64,000 nucleotides of DNA, taken from the NCBI RefSeq assembly GCF_037892425.1, contig NZ_JBBKTT010000001.1, forward strand, positions 2,480,001 through 2,544,000, in the 5' to 3' direction. Every line of letters starts with the position of its first letter. Position 1 is the stretch's first letter. This DNA comes from Lacibacter sp. H375. Its GTDB lineage: Bacteria; Bacteroidota; Bacteroidia; Chitinophagales; Chitinophagaceae. Positions 36,301 to 44,147 of the stretch are shown here, piece after piece. The notes below the pieces were generated by a model. That model saw nothing but the letters and a program-made list of their open reading frames with translations. It was not told the DNA's origin and did no database searches. The translations under genes were made by a program, and so were the position numbers.

Positions 36301-37107
36301 CCTGTTTTGTTTTATGCACCAAATGGTGAACTGTTGTTATTTTATAAAATAGGACCTAATGTAGCAGGCTGGACGGGCTGGATGAAACGCAGCAAAGACA
36401 ACGGTCACACATGGAGCGAACGGGAGGCTTTGCCCGAAGGATTTCTTGGCCCTATCAAAAACAAACCTGAATTAATCAATGGAGTTTTGCTTTGCCCAAG
36501 CAGTACAGAAAAAACAGGCTGGAAAGCACATGTTGAATTCACAAAAGATTTCGGCAAAACATGGACGAAGACAGAAGCCATCAACGATCCGAAAATATTA
36601 CAAGCCATTCAACCAAGTATTTTAAAATATTCTGATGGTCGTTTGCAGATCCTTTGTCGCAGCCGCAACACCACGCTCAACGAAAGCTGGAGTAGTGACG
36701 GTGGCAAAACATGGAGCGAAATGAAAGCATCTGCATTGCCGAATAACAATTCAGGAACAGATGCTGTAACATTGAAAGATGGAAGACAATTGTTGGTGTA
36801 CAACCATAATCTTCCAAATGCATCATGGGTAAATGGCAAAGGTCCACGGACACCATTGAATGTTGCTATCACAAAAGATGGTAAAGTGTGGAGTGCTGCG
36901 TTGATACTGGAAGATTCTCCTATCAGTCAGTATTCGTATCCATCGGTGATACAAACAAAAGATGGAATGGTGCATATTGTTTATACATGGAGAAGAGAAA
37001 AGATCAAACATGTGGTGCTTGATCCGAGCAAACTGGAATTGAAAGAAATTGTGAACAAGAAATGGCCGGGAGCGAAAGAGACTGTTGGAAAAACAACGGA
37101 TGATTAA
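33316..37107 (+). CDS. Bimodular GH78 alpha-L-rhamnosidase fused to a C-terminal sialidase-like propeller
   Basis: 1263 residues, far longer than a normal GH78 (about 900). Signal peptide ends LTAQ. Residues 21 to about 905 repeat the full GH78 layout (NPLGIDVKKPRLSWQLQ, ILDMGQNFAG, DCPQRNERQPWLGD with D489 and E495, and GATTIWELW with E771). From about 918 a second domain begins (FIFDRASFPESHAATIAE). It has three Asp boxes, SKDNGHTW, TKDFGKTW and SSDGGKTW (near 1026, 1076 and 1128), and so a six-bladed sialidase fold. In rhamnogalacturonan II, side chain C is alpha-L-rhamnose on Kdo, a sialic-acid-like sugar. A rhamnosidase joined to a Kdo-releasing sialidase domain would remove that whole chain (inference). 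Confidence 0.92.
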   Translation: MKRIITLLVLFISVQQLTAQVTVSNLRCEMLLNPLGIDVKKPRLSWQLQSNQRNVVQTSYQILVSSSAQNLQLNKGDVWNSGNINSNQSLHVQYNGAELKPGKTYYWKVFVQTNKGKAVATQTAFFSTGLTTELWKAKWIGYDKGSAWDSITQWSRLSARYLRKEFSSKPAVKRATVYLSGLGMYELYINGKKIGDQVLAPNPTDYRKTYFYNTHDVTALIKAGSNAIATVLGNGRFFTMRQNYKTQKHNTFGFPKLLLQLEIEYADGTKKTVVSDESWKLNVDGPIRTNNEYDGEEYDATKEFNGWTNAGFNDSKWMQPELVEATTGKMVAQMSEPMKVMKTIKPVSIKKTASGKYILDMGQNFAGWIKLQNINGKKGEKVTLRFAESLQSNGEVFVANLRDAKVTNIYTLKGTGNEIWQPSFVYNGFRYVEVSTFPGTPTINQFEGNLVYDAIETTGSFQTSNATINTIYKNAWWGIASNYKGMPVDCPQRNERQPWLGDRTVGSQGESYVFNNANLYAKWMQDIEDSQTEEGSIPDVAPAFWNYYSDDVTWPAAYIFISNNLYNQFGDITPIQKHYPSMKKWMMYMKSKYMKDYIITRDKYGDWCVPPESLNLIHAKDTNRLTDGKLIATAYYYKLLSYMQRFANITNNKEDATYYGSLSDSIRTAFQETFYNPKLKQYSNNTVTANLLPLYFGICPDSLRTAVFEKIRIKTHVENHGHISTGLIGSQWIMRGLTEYGYPDLAYIMASNKTYPSWGYMAENGATTIWELWNGNTADPNMNSQNHVMLLGDLLTWFYENLAGIRTNKTDVAFKKIIMKPTMPAGLDFVKASYNSFHGLIKSEWNNSVDKFEWKISIPANTSATVYIPANSVDQITESGAAIVNSKDIKFIKEDDGAVVLEIASGNYTFIRSKKYRKGIVKDEFIFDRASFPESHAATIAETPEGLIASWFGGTKEGYKDVCIWTSHFKNGQWTAPAKVADGVMNDTLRYPTYNPVLFYAPNGELLLFYKIGPNVAGWTGWMKRSKDNGHTWSEREALPEGFLGPIKNKPELINGVLLCPSSTEKTGWKAHVEFTKDFGKTWTKTEAINDPKILQAIQPSILKYSDGRLQILCRSRNTTLNESWSSDGGKTWSEMKASALPNNNSGTDAVTLKDGRQLLVYNHNLPNASWVNGKGPRTPLNVAITKDGKVWSAALILEDSPISQYSYPSVIQTKDGMVHIVYTWRREKIKHVVLDPSKLELKEIVNKKWPGAKETVGKTTDD

Positions 37108-37187
37108 TTGAACCACAGAGACACGGAGACACAAAGAGATCACTAAGATTTTTTCTCTGTGCCTTTGTGTCTCTGCGGTAAAAAAAT
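37108..37187. repeat. CACAGAG-type palindromic repeat, complete, intergenic
   Basis: Left arm AACCACAGAGACACGGAGAC (37110 on) with ACAAAGAG, and right arm CTCTGTGCCTTTGTGTCTCT with GCGGT (37155-37179), form a long imperfect hairpin. It fills the gap between the GH78-sialidase and symporter genes. It may also end or attenuate transcription, but no T-run follows. Confidence 0.8.
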
Positions 37188-37191
37188 AGCG

Positions 37192-38748
37192 ATGCACAAT
37201 TTGCCATTTATTGATCTTGCAGTGATTGCCGTATACATGCTTGCCATGATCGGCATTGGCATGTATTTTTCACGCAAGAATAAAAACAGCGATCAGTTTA
37301 CCAAAGCATCGGGAAAAATTCCGGGCTGGGCCATTGGTCTTTCTATCTACGCCACGTTTTTAAGCAGCAATACTTTTTTAGGAGTACCAGGCAAAGCATT
37401 CGGTAGTAACTGGAATGCGTTTGTGTTCAGTATTTCCATGCCATTGGCTGCATGGCTTGCATCAAAATATTTTGTGCCGTTCTATCGCAACACCGGAGAG
37501 ATATCAGCTTATACGCATTTAGAAAAGCGATTCGGTCCATGGGCAAGAACCTATACTGTGATTTGTTTTTTGCTCACACAGTTTGCAAGAATGGGTTCTA
37601 TCTTTTTCGGTATTGCATTAAGTCTGCAGGCACTCACCGGTTTCAGTATGCAATCGATCATGATCGTGATGGGCATCTGTATTATTATTTACACCGTGCT
37701 TGGCGGTATTGAAGCAGTGATCTGGACAGAAGTAGCGCAAGGCATCATTAAAACATTAGGCGCTTTATTGATTTTGTTTTTAGTGGTGAAAGAAATTCCC
37801 GGTGGGTTCTCCACGATTATTGATGTGGCAACAACTGATCACAAAACAAGCTTGGGAAGTTTCTCGCCTAATTTTACTGAATCAACTTTTTGGGTGGTAT
37901 TGTTTTATGGCTTCTTCATCAACCTGAATAATTTCGGGATGGATCAAAATTATATTCAACGTTATCATACTGCACAAACATCCAAACAGGCAAGTAAATC
38001 AGTTTGGCTTTGTGTATGGATCTATGTACCTGCTTCGTTTTTATTTTTTGTGATCGGCACAGCCTTGTATGCATTTTATCAAACACAACCGGGATTAATT
38101 GATCCTGTGAAATTGCAGGTAGCGGCTGAACGTTTAGGTGTGGCTGCTACATCAGCGGAGGTAAAACAACTCGCCGCATCTTTAACGGCTGCTGATTATG
38201 GCGATAAAGTATTACCGTTTTTTATGGTGAATAATATTCCAACAGGTTTGGTTGGGTTGATCGTATCGGCATTGTTATCTGCTGCCATGAGTACTATCAG
38301 CAGCAATATGAATGCATCGGCCACGGTATTCACTGTTGATATTTATCAGAAATATATTAAACCGGATATTACGGATAAACGAAAGTTGTACTTGCTGCAT
38401 GTTTCAACAATCGCTTTTGGTGTAGTTGGCTTGTGTACAGGTTTAGCAATGATCGGCGCAAAAAGCTTACTCGACATTTGGTGGGAATTGAGTGGCATTT
38501 TCGCTGGTGGTATGCTGGGTTTGTTTTTGCTGGGGCTTATCAGTCGCCAAGCAAAAAACGTCGCAGCAATAACGGCCGTTATTATTGGTATAATTGTGAT
38601 CTTATGGATGACATTCTCCGGCAGATTGGAAGGAGATTATGCATTTCTCCGCAATCCGTTACATAAGAACATGATCATTGTGGTAGGAACGCTGAGCATT
38701 TTCCTAACGGGTTTGCTCGTAACCAAACTCCGGCCCTCAAAACAGTAA
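37192..38748 (+). CDS. Sodium:solute symporter (SSS family)
   Basis: 518 residues from the ATG at 37192; a GTG at 37159 is in frame but lies within the palindromic repeat. About 13-14 membrane helices are visible, beginning LPFIDLAVIAVYMLAMIGIG. SSS-family marks include the KIPGWAIGLSIYATFLSSNTFLG segment near helix 2, the ISAYTHLEKRFG loop, and the sodium-site helix LLSAAMSTISSNMNASATVF. It should import a released sugar or sugar acid across the inner membrane with Na+. It closes the operon that starts at 19924; its stop codon overlaps the next promoter motif. Confidence 0.94.
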   Translation: MHNLPFIDLAVIAVYMLAMIGIGMYFSRKNKNSDQFTKASGKIPGWAIGLSIYATFLSSNTFLGVPGKAFGSNWNAFVFSISMPLAAWLASKYFVPFYRNTGEISAYTHLEKRFGPWARTYTVICFLLTQFARMGSIFFGIALSLQALTGFSMQSIMIVMGICIIIYTVLGGIEAVIWTEVAQGIIKTLGALLILFLVVKEIPGGFSTIIDVATTDHKTSLGSFSPNFTESTFWVVLFYGFFINLNNFGMDQNYIQRYHTAQTSKQASKSVWLCVWIYVPASFLFFVIGTALYAFYQTQPGLIDPVKLQVAAERLGVAATSAEVKQLAASLTAADYGDKVLPFFMVNNIPTGLVGLIVSALLSAAMSTISSNMNASATVFTVDIYQKYIKPDITDKRKLYLLHVSTIAFGVVGLCTGLAMIGAKSLLDIWWELSGIFAGGMLGLFLLGLISRQAKNVAAITAVIIGIIVILWMTFSGRLEGDYAFLRNPLHKNMIIVVGTLSIFLTGLLVTKLRPSKQ

Positions 38749-38809
38749 AATTGTACAGCAGAATAGTTAAATGCAGCATTTTATAAAGGTTTGAATGATT
38801 GCACATTTA
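38747..38809 (+). promoter_or_regulatory. Promoter/operator copy 2 of the three-operon motif
   Basis: Blocks AAAATTGTACAGC plus ATAGTTAAA (38747-38771), GCATTTTATAAAGG (38776-38789) and GCACATTTA (38801-38809) match the other two copies in order and spacing. The first block begins in the stop codon of the symporter gene. The final block, as -7, lies only 12 nt before the ATG at 38822. That would give a nearly leaderless message or favour the in-frame ATG at 38831. Confidence 0.6.
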
Positions 38810-38821
38810 TGCACTTAAAAA

Positions 38822-39808
38822 ATGGTTGTTATGCCTGATAAAAAGTTTGTCCCGGTTATGATCACTCCATACGATCTCAAAGCAGAGGTTGACCTGGATG
38901 TGGTAACTACATTGATCGAATTTTATTTAGCTGCCGGTGTTAAAGGTTTCTTCGCCAACTGTCTCAGCAGCGAAATGTTCAGCATCACTGAAAATGAGCG
39001 TTTGAATTTAACTGCACATATTGTAAAACAGGTGAGAGGGCGTGTGCCTGTTGTTGCAACAGGTTCATTTGGACTCACCATTGCAGACAAAGCGCTTTTC
39101 ATTCGTAAAATTTATGATACCGGTATTGATGCTGCCATCATGATCACGGGCCATTTTGCAAAAGAAGAGGATAGTGATGATGTGTTGTTGCGAAATTTTG
39201 AGCAACTGTTCCAGGCAACAGGTAATATTCCATTGGGCATGTATGAATGCCCGGCACCATACAAGCGCATTATCAGTCCAGATGTGTTCAGGCAATTACT
39301 TTCAGCAAATCGCTTGACTTATCATAAGGATACATCTATTACACATGAAAATGTGCAAGCAAAGCTTTCGATATTGAAAGAGACAAATAACAGTATGGAG
39401 TTTTATGATGCACATACACCGAATGCATCATTCAGTCTGCAACAGGGAGCGAAAGGGATGTCATCCATCTCAGGTAATTTTTATCCGGAAGTAATGGTGT
39501 GGATGGTGAACAATGCAACAAATCCTGAAAAACAGGAAGAAGTGAAATGGTTGCAGGAAGAGTTGACAAAAGTTGATCCGCTCATTCATATTGCTTATCC
39601 CATGAGTGCAAAATATTTTTTACAAAAGCGGGGCTTGCCCGTAAGAACCATCAGTCGTGCCGTTGCAGCCAAGTTAACACCCGAACAACGCAATGCACTC
39701 GATGATATTCATAACCGCTTTGAACATTGGTGCGAACGTTTACAGATTCAGAAAGTGGATGTGCAATCCTTTGCCGGTTCAGGTTTTAATGAAGAAAGTG
39801 TGTTTTAA
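38822..39808 (+). CDS. DHDPS/NAL-family aldolase, copy 1
   Basis: 328 residues, cytoplasmic TIM barrel of the dihydrodipicolinate synthase/N-acetylneuraminate lyase superfamily. These class I enzymes form a Schiff base with pyruvate. The lysine is K169 (TYHKDTS), and the partner tyrosine lies in GMYECPAP. The usual GTTGE loop is changed to ANCLSSEMFS, so it is a divergent member. Such enzymes cleave 2-keto-3-deoxy sugar acids, including sialic acid, Kdo and KDG. As first gene of an operon with a second paralogue, an Fe-dehydrogenase, PdxA and a DUF1537 kinase, it is likely to cut a deoxy-ulosonic acid to pyruvate and an aldehyde. Start may be 38822 or 38831. Confidence 0.88.
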   Translation: MVVMPDKKFVPVMITPYDLKAEVDLDVVTTLIEFYLAAGVKGFFANCLSSEMFSITENERLNLTAHIVKQVRGRVPVVATGSFGLTIADKALFIRKIYDTGIDAAIMITGHFAKEEDSDDVLLRNFEQLFQATGNIPLGMYECPAPYKRIISPDVFRQLLSANRLTYHKDTSITHENVQAKLSILKETNNSMEFYDAHTPNASFSLQQGAKGMSSISGNFYPEVMVWMVNNATNPEKQEEVKWLQEELTKVDPLIHIAYPMSAKYFLQKRGLPVRTISRAVAAKLTPEQRNALDDIHNRFEHWCERLQIQKVDVQSFAGSGFNEESVF

Positions 39809-39820
39809 TAAAAATCGTTT

Positions 39821-40972
39821 ATGTCTGTTCCTGCATTTAAAATTATTTTTCCAGGAAAGCTTGTAGTTGGTAATGGAACGTTGCGTCAGCTTGCTGCTGA
39901 TGTGCTCGAGATGAAACCAACGAAAGTTTTTATTGCTACGATTACTCCGTTGTTAAATACGATCGATCCGTTTGTATTATCATTTAAACAGGAGTCAATT
40001 GAAGTAATGGTTGATACATCCATTGTTGCCGAACCTTCATTCGGTGATTTTGAAACGTTGATGAAGAAAGTGTCACCATTCAATCCGGATGTGGTGATTG
40101 GTATTGGCGGAGGCAGTGTGTTGGATATAGCCAAGCTTGTTGCTGCGCAATTAGAGAATAAACAACAGTTAAGAGATTATGTGGGCATTGGTTTGTTGAA
40201 GGGAAGAAAAAAGAAACTCATCTGTGTGCCTGCGACTTCGGGAACTGGTAGCGAAGTTTCGCCTAATGCAATATTGGTTGATGATGCAGATAACCAGAAG
40301 AAAGGAATTATCAGTCCGTTTCTTGTTCCTGATATTGTGTATGTAGATCCGTTATTGACTGTTTCTGTTCCGCCTGCAATTACTGCAGCAACAGGCATGG
40401 ATGCATTAACTCATTGTCTCGAAGCATATACCAACAAGTTTGCACAACCGTTTATTGATCTCTTTGCATACGAAGGCATGCGATTGATCGCAGCTAATAT
40501 TGTTACTGCTGTGAAAGATGGAAGCAATGTTGAAGCAAGAGAGAAAGTAGCAATGGGCAGTTTGTATGGCGGCTTTTGTTTAGGCCCGGTGAATACAGCA
40601 GGGGTGCATGCATTATCGTATCCATTGGGAAGTATGTATCATTTGGCTCATGGTTTATCCAATGCGGTATTGTTGCCTTATGTGATGGAGTACAATATTG
40701 TTTCTTCGGCAGATCGTTATGCTGATGTGGCTGTTGCATTAGGATGTACTCGTGAAGATGATGTTTGGACGACCGCCAAAGCAGGAGTAGAGAAGATAAA
40801 AGAACTCAACAAGGCCTGCGGCATACCAACAACGTTAAGAGAAGTGGGAGTGAAAGAAGAAACGATTCCGCAAATGGCGATGGAAGCGATGAAAATCCAG
40901 CGCCTGCTGAAAAATAATCCAAGAGAAATTACAGAACAGGATGCGGTGAGCATTTTTAAATCTGCATTTTGA
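39821..40972 (+). CDS. Iron-containing alcohol dehydrogenase
   Basis: 383 residues, group III metal-dependent dehydrogenase. The NAD-binding motif is GIGGGSVLDIAK, and SGTGSEVSP follows. The four metal ligands expected from lactaldehyde reductase FucO are all in place: D194 and H198 (GMDALTH), H263 (GVHALSYP) and H277 (HLAHG). The family reduces small aldehydes or oxidises small alcohols, e.g. lactaldehyde/propanediol. Placed between two aldolases, it probably reduces the aldehyde they release; lactaldehyde from deoxyhexose breakdown or a tetruronate from Dha are candidates (inference). It starts 12 nt after the first aldolase and overlaps the second by one base. Confidence 0.94.
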   Translation: MSVPAFKIIFPGKLVVGNGTLRQLAADVLEMKPTKVFIATITPLLNTIDPFVLSFKQESIEVMVDTSIVAEPSFGDFETLMKKVSPFNPDVVIGIGGGSVLDIAKLVAAQLENKQQLRDYVGIGLLKGRKKKLICVPATSGTGSEVSPNAILVDDADNQKKGIISPFLVPDIVYVDPLLTVSVPPAITAATGMDALTHCLEAYTNKFAQPFIDLFAYEGMRLIAANIVTAVKDGSNVEAREKVAMGSLYGGFCLGPVNTAGVHALSYPLGSMYHLAHGLSNAVLLPYVMEYNIVSSADRYADVAVALGCTREDDVWTTAKAGVEKIKELNKACGIPTTLREVGVKEETIPQMAMEAMKIQRLLKNNPREITEQDAVSIFKSAF

Positions 40973-41874
40973 TGAAGAAGAATAAAAAATTTAGTGGTGT
41001 GATTGTTCCGGTGATAACACCGTTAACTAAATCGTTGCAGATCGATGATGCAGCAGTAGAAAAAATATTCGGACAATTTTATACGCATAACATTTCTCCA
41101 TTTATACTTGGTACAACAGGAGAGTCAGCCTCCTTATCTGCTGATATAAAGGAGCAGTATTTAAAATCAGCAGCAAAGCATAAGAAAGCCGGAACTGTTT
41201 TATACGCAGGTATTTCATCGAACGTAGTTAGTGAGTCAATTGAGTTTGCAAAGTTCTGTGCCGACAATGGAGTAGATGCTGTTGCTACAACTTTACCTTC
41301 TTATTATGCGTTAACCGAAACGCAGATGAAGAATTATTTTGAAGCATTGGCAGATGCGGTTCCATTACCATTGATCATTTATAATATTCCTGCAACTACG
41401 CATATGAGTATTCCGTTGCAGTTGATCGATGAACTTAGTCATCATCCAAACATCATTGCTACCAAAGATTCAGAACGCAGTGATGAACGTTTGGCGCAAT
41501 CATTAGCCTTGTGGAAAGACAGAGAAGACTTTGGTCATTTCCTTGGTTGGGCAGCAAAATCTGCAGAAGCATTGATTGGTGGTAGTGATGGATTGATACC
41601 GAGCACAGGGAATTTAATGCCGGAGATCTATGATGAAATGGAAAAGGCTGTTGATGCAGGTGATCATACAAGAGCATTTGAAATGCAAAAGCTCAGTGAT
41701 GTGTACGGCAACTTATACCAAAGCGGAAAGACATTAGGTGAAAGTTTGTGGGCATTGAAAGTATTGATGCAGCATAAAGGTTTGTGTGAAGATGTGGTGA
41801 TGCCGCCCTTGCAATCATTAGGAGAAGAAGAGAAACAAAAATTAATTCAATCGTACGTAGAAATAAGAGGATAA
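40972..41874 (+). CDS. DHDPS/NAL-family aldolase, copy 2
   Basis: 300 residues from the ATG at 40972, which shares a base with the preceding stop (TGATG). Unlike copy 1 it keeps the canonical superfamily motifs: GTTGES (residues 47-52), IYNIP with the catalytic tyrosine, and Schiff-base K165 in IATKDS. It should catalyse retro-aldol cleavage or condensation with pyruvate. Two quite different aldolases in one operon suggest two ulosonic-acid substrates, or two stereoisomers, rather than a recent duplication. Dihydrodipicolinate synthesis itself is unlikely in this catabolic setting. Confidence 0.92.
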   Translation: MKKNKKFSGVIVPVITPLTKSLQIDDAAVEKIFGQFYTHNISPFILGTTGESASLSADIKEQYLKSAAKHKKAGTVLYAGISSNVVSESIEFAKFCADNGVDAVATTLPSYYALTETQMKNYFEALADAVPLPLIIYNIPATTHMSIPLQLIDELSHHPNIIATKDSERSDERLAQSLALWKDREDFGHFLGWAAKSAEALIGGSDGLIPSTGNLMPEIYDEMEKAVDAGDHTRAFEMQKLSDVYGNLYQSGKTLGESLWALKVLMQHKGLCEDVVMPPLQSLGEEEKQKLIQSYVEIRG

Positions 41875-41880
41875 GTAGTT

Positions 41881-42909
41881 ATGAGTTCATTACCAATTTT
41901 AGCCGTTACCATGGGCGATCCTGCAAGCATCGGTCCCGAGATTGCAGTAAAAGCATTATTGCAAAAAGAGATTCACGCCATCTGCAAGCCAATTCTTGTT
42001 GGTGATGCAGTAGTATTTCAACAGATCATTGATTTGTTGAAATTGGATGCAAAAGTGAATGCTGTTTCAAAATGTGCCGATGCAAAATTTGAATTGGGAA
42101 CAATTGATGTATACGATCTTGGCATCGCCGATATAACAAAGCTTGAATTTGGAAAGATCAACGCCATGTGTGGCGAAGCATCATTCCAGGCTGTTAAGAA
42201 AGCAATTGAATTAGCATTGGCAAAAGAAGTTGATGGAACAGTAACAGGTCCCATCAACAAAAAATCCATCAACGAAGCCGGTCATCATTATGCAGGTCAT
42301 ACAGAAATCTATGCGCATTATACTGGCACAAAGAAATATGCAATGTTGCTCGTGGAAGATAACATCAATGTGATTCATGTAAGTACGCATGTATCACTCA
42401 GACAAGCTTGTGATCTTGTAAAGAAAGAACGCATTGTGCAGGTGATCGAATTGATCGTCGATGGATTGAAACGTTTAGGCAAAACAAATTTGAAAATAGG
42501 AGTAGCGGGATTAAATCCGCATGCAGGTGATAGTGGTTTGTTTGGAACTGAAGATGATGAAGAAATTTTACCGGCAGTACTCGAAGCAAGAAACTTAGGT
42601 TATGATGTCGAAGGACCTGTTCCGCCCGATACCATGTTTGCAAAAGCAGCAATGGGTGCGTATGGTGGAGTTGTAGCGATGTATCATGACCAGGGACATA
42701 TTCCTTTCAAACTCGCAGGTTTCAAATGGAATGCAGAAAAACAACAGATGGATAGTGTGAAAGGTGTGAACATTACTTTGGGCTTGCCAATCATCCGTAC
42801 ATCAGTTGATCATGGTACTGCATTTGAAATTGCAGGGAAAGGCATTGCCAGCGCCGATGCAATGATATTGGCAATTGAAAGTGCGGTGCAACTAAGTAAA
42901 CACAAATAA
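41881..42909 (+). CDS. PdxA-family 4-phosphate dehydrogenase (PdxA2-like)
   Basis: 342 residues. PdxA hallmarks are intact: MGDPASIGPE at the start, GPINKKSINEAG, the metal-binding histidine in GHTE, and AMYHDQGHIPFKL. True PdxA makes vitamin B6, but PdxA2-type members beside DUF1537 kinases oxidise and decarboxylate tetronate 4-phosphates to dihydroxyacetone phosphate. The next gene is such a kinase, so the catabolic role is favoured. NAD is the expected cofactor and a divalent metal is required. The gene begins 6 nt after the aldolase and ends just before a palindromic repeat. Confidence 0.93.
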   Translation: MSSLPILAVTMGDPASIGPEIAVKALLQKEIHAICKPILVGDAVVFQQIIDLLKLDAKVNAVSKCADAKFELGTIDVYDLGIADITKLEFGKINAMCGEASFQAVKKAIELALAKEVDGTVTGPINKKSINEAGHHYAGHTEIYAHYTGTKKYAMLLVEDNINVIHVSTHVSLRQACDLVKKERIVQVIELIVDGLKRLGKTNLKIGVAGLNPHAGDSGLFGTEDDEEILPAVLEARNLGYDVEGPVPPDTMFAKAAMGAYGGVVAMYHDQGHIPFKLAGFKWNAEKQQMDSVKGVNITLGLPIIRTSVDHGTAFEIAGKGIASADAMILAIESAVQLSKHK

Positions 42910-42963
42910 TGAGTGATGAGTAATGAGTGGCTCACTCATCACTCATCACTGTTCACTCATCAT
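42903..42963. repeat. GAGTGATGAG palindromic repeat between pdxA-like and kinase genes
   Basis: ATGAGTGATGAGTAATGAGT (42909-42928) is followed, after a few bases, by its inverted counterpart CACTCATCACTCATCACTG and TTCACTCATCAT. The arms pair over about 18 bases with one mismatch. It fills the intergenic gap and ends at the ATG of the kinase gene. Confidence 0.75.
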
Positions 42964-44085
42964 ATGATTGCAGTTATAGCCGATGATTTTACAGGGGCAG
43001 CTGAATTAGCCGGCATCAGTCTGCGTTACGGACTGAAAGTAGAATTATGTACCGGTGATGTTGCTTTAACAGATGCCGATGTGTTGATTGTATCAACAGA
43101 TAGTCGCTCTTTGAATAAAACTGCTGCATTAGCAAAGACAGCAGCAGCCATTGAGCGAGTGTTGCAGCTAAATCCAACACTTGTTTATAAAAAGATCGAT
43201 TCGGTTTTACGTGGCTATGTATTGGATGAACTGAAACTGCAGATGCAGTTGATGCTGAAAACAAAAGCGTTTATACTTCCTGCAAATCCAACATTGGGAA
43301 GAACCATCAGTAACGGAAAATATTATGTACAGGGAAAACTCATCAGCGAAACAGGTTTTGCAGCTGATCCAGAGTTTCCCATCAGTCATTCGTCGGTGAA
43401 ATCGATCTTGAAAAATGAAACGATAAATGTGTTGAGGCATACTGATGTATTGCCAGCAAACGGAATCGTTGTTAGTGAAGCAGAAAACGAAACAGATGTG
43501 CAGGCATGGGCTGGCAAACTGGATGAAAGTTTTGTTTTAGCAGGTGCAGGAGATTTTTATACAGCATTGCTCAATATACAATTCAAAGAAGTAAAACAGC
43601 AACAACCGGATTTGCAGCTTCCTTTTTTATATGTGTGCGGTACAGCTTACGATCAATCGGTGAATTACATCAAAAAGGTTGATGAAAAGAACAAGACTGT
43701 TTTATATATCACGAAGCAGATGATTGAAAGTGGAGTTGATGATCCTGCGTGGTTGCAGCGATGCAAAGATGTACTTGAACAAAAACAAAAAGCCATCATT
43801 GCATTGAACAGTGATACAATTCCGTCAGATACATCGGCTGCCGATCTGCGAAGCATCATGGCAAAAGCAGTGAAAGCAGTTGTTGAACAATGCAAGATCA
43901 GCGAATTGTTTATCGAAGGTGGATCAACAGCAACAGCCATTTTACAGGAGCTGGGTATCAAGAAACTTTCACCGGTAAATGAATTAGCAAGAGGAGTTGT
44001 GCGGATGAAAGCAGGAGAATTATACATAACGGTTAAACCCGGTAGTTACGAATTAAGCAACGAGATAAAACAACTATTCAAATAA
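42964..44085 (+). CDS. DUF1537 four-carbon acid sugar kinase (first copy)
   Basis: 373 residues from the ATG at 42964; an in-frame GTG at 42913 lies inside the repeat and would add a stretch unlike the family. The family start MIAVIADDFTGAAELAG is exact, and KIDSVLRGYV, FILPANPTLGRTI and the C-terminal Gly-rich IEGGSTATAIL follow. DUF1537 kinases phosphorylate the terminal hydroxyl of C4 sugar acids such as threonate, erythronate and their 2- or 3-oxo forms. With the adjacent PdxA homologue, this gives tetronate to tetronate-4-phosphate to DHAP plus CO2. It differs strongly from the second DUF1537 kinase at 60407, which is paired with a RuBisCO-like protein instead. Confidence 0.93.
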   Translation: MIAVIADDFTGAAELAGISLRYGLKVELCTGDVALTDADVLIVSTDSRSLNKTAALAKTAAAIERVLQLNPTLVYKKIDSVLRGYVLDELKLQMQLMLKTKAFILPANPTLGRTISNGKYYVQGKLISETGFAADPEFPISHSSVKSILKNETINVLRHTDVLPANGIVVSEAENETDVQAWAGKLDESFVLAGAGDFYTALLNIQFKEVKQQQPDLQLPFLYVCGTAYDQSVNYIKKVDEKNKTVLYITKQMIESGVDDPAWLQRCKDVLEQKQKAIIALNSDTIPSDTSAADLRSIMAKAVKAVVEQCKISELFIEGGSTATAILQELGIKKLSPVNELARGVVRMKAGELYITVKPGSYELSNEIKQLFK

Positions 44086-44097
44086 AACTCACGAAGA

Positions 44098-44130
44098 ATG
44101 ATCTGTGTAAATCAGAGCAATCTGTGAGCA
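44098..44130. repeat. ATCTGTGTAAATC-type dispersed repeat fragment
   Basis: GATCTGTGTAAATCAGAGCA with ATCTGTGAGCAA resembles the ATCTGTGTAAATCTGCG-type repeats I know from Bacteroidota intergenic DNA. It lies between the DUF1537 kinase and the next symporter. Only one copy is seen in this window, so the call rests on memory of similar sequences. Confidence 0.4.
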
Positions 44131-44147
44131 ACCCAACGAACTTGCCA

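Noticed and set aside
27355-37187. CRISPR array from repeated CACAGAG/CACAAAG units
   Set aside because: Copies are kilobases apart, divergent, palindromic and lie in or between genes; no regular spacers or cas genes.
38822-41874. Lysine synthesis by the two DHDPS homologues
   Set aside because: Two diverged copies inside a catabolic operon, copy 1 lacking the GTTGE loop, argue for keto-deoxy acid aldolases.
41881-42909. Vitamin B6 synthesis (true PdxA)
   Set aside because: No other pyridoxine genes nearby, while a DUF1537 kinase, aldolases and a symporter in the same operon indicate the PdxA2 catabolic type.
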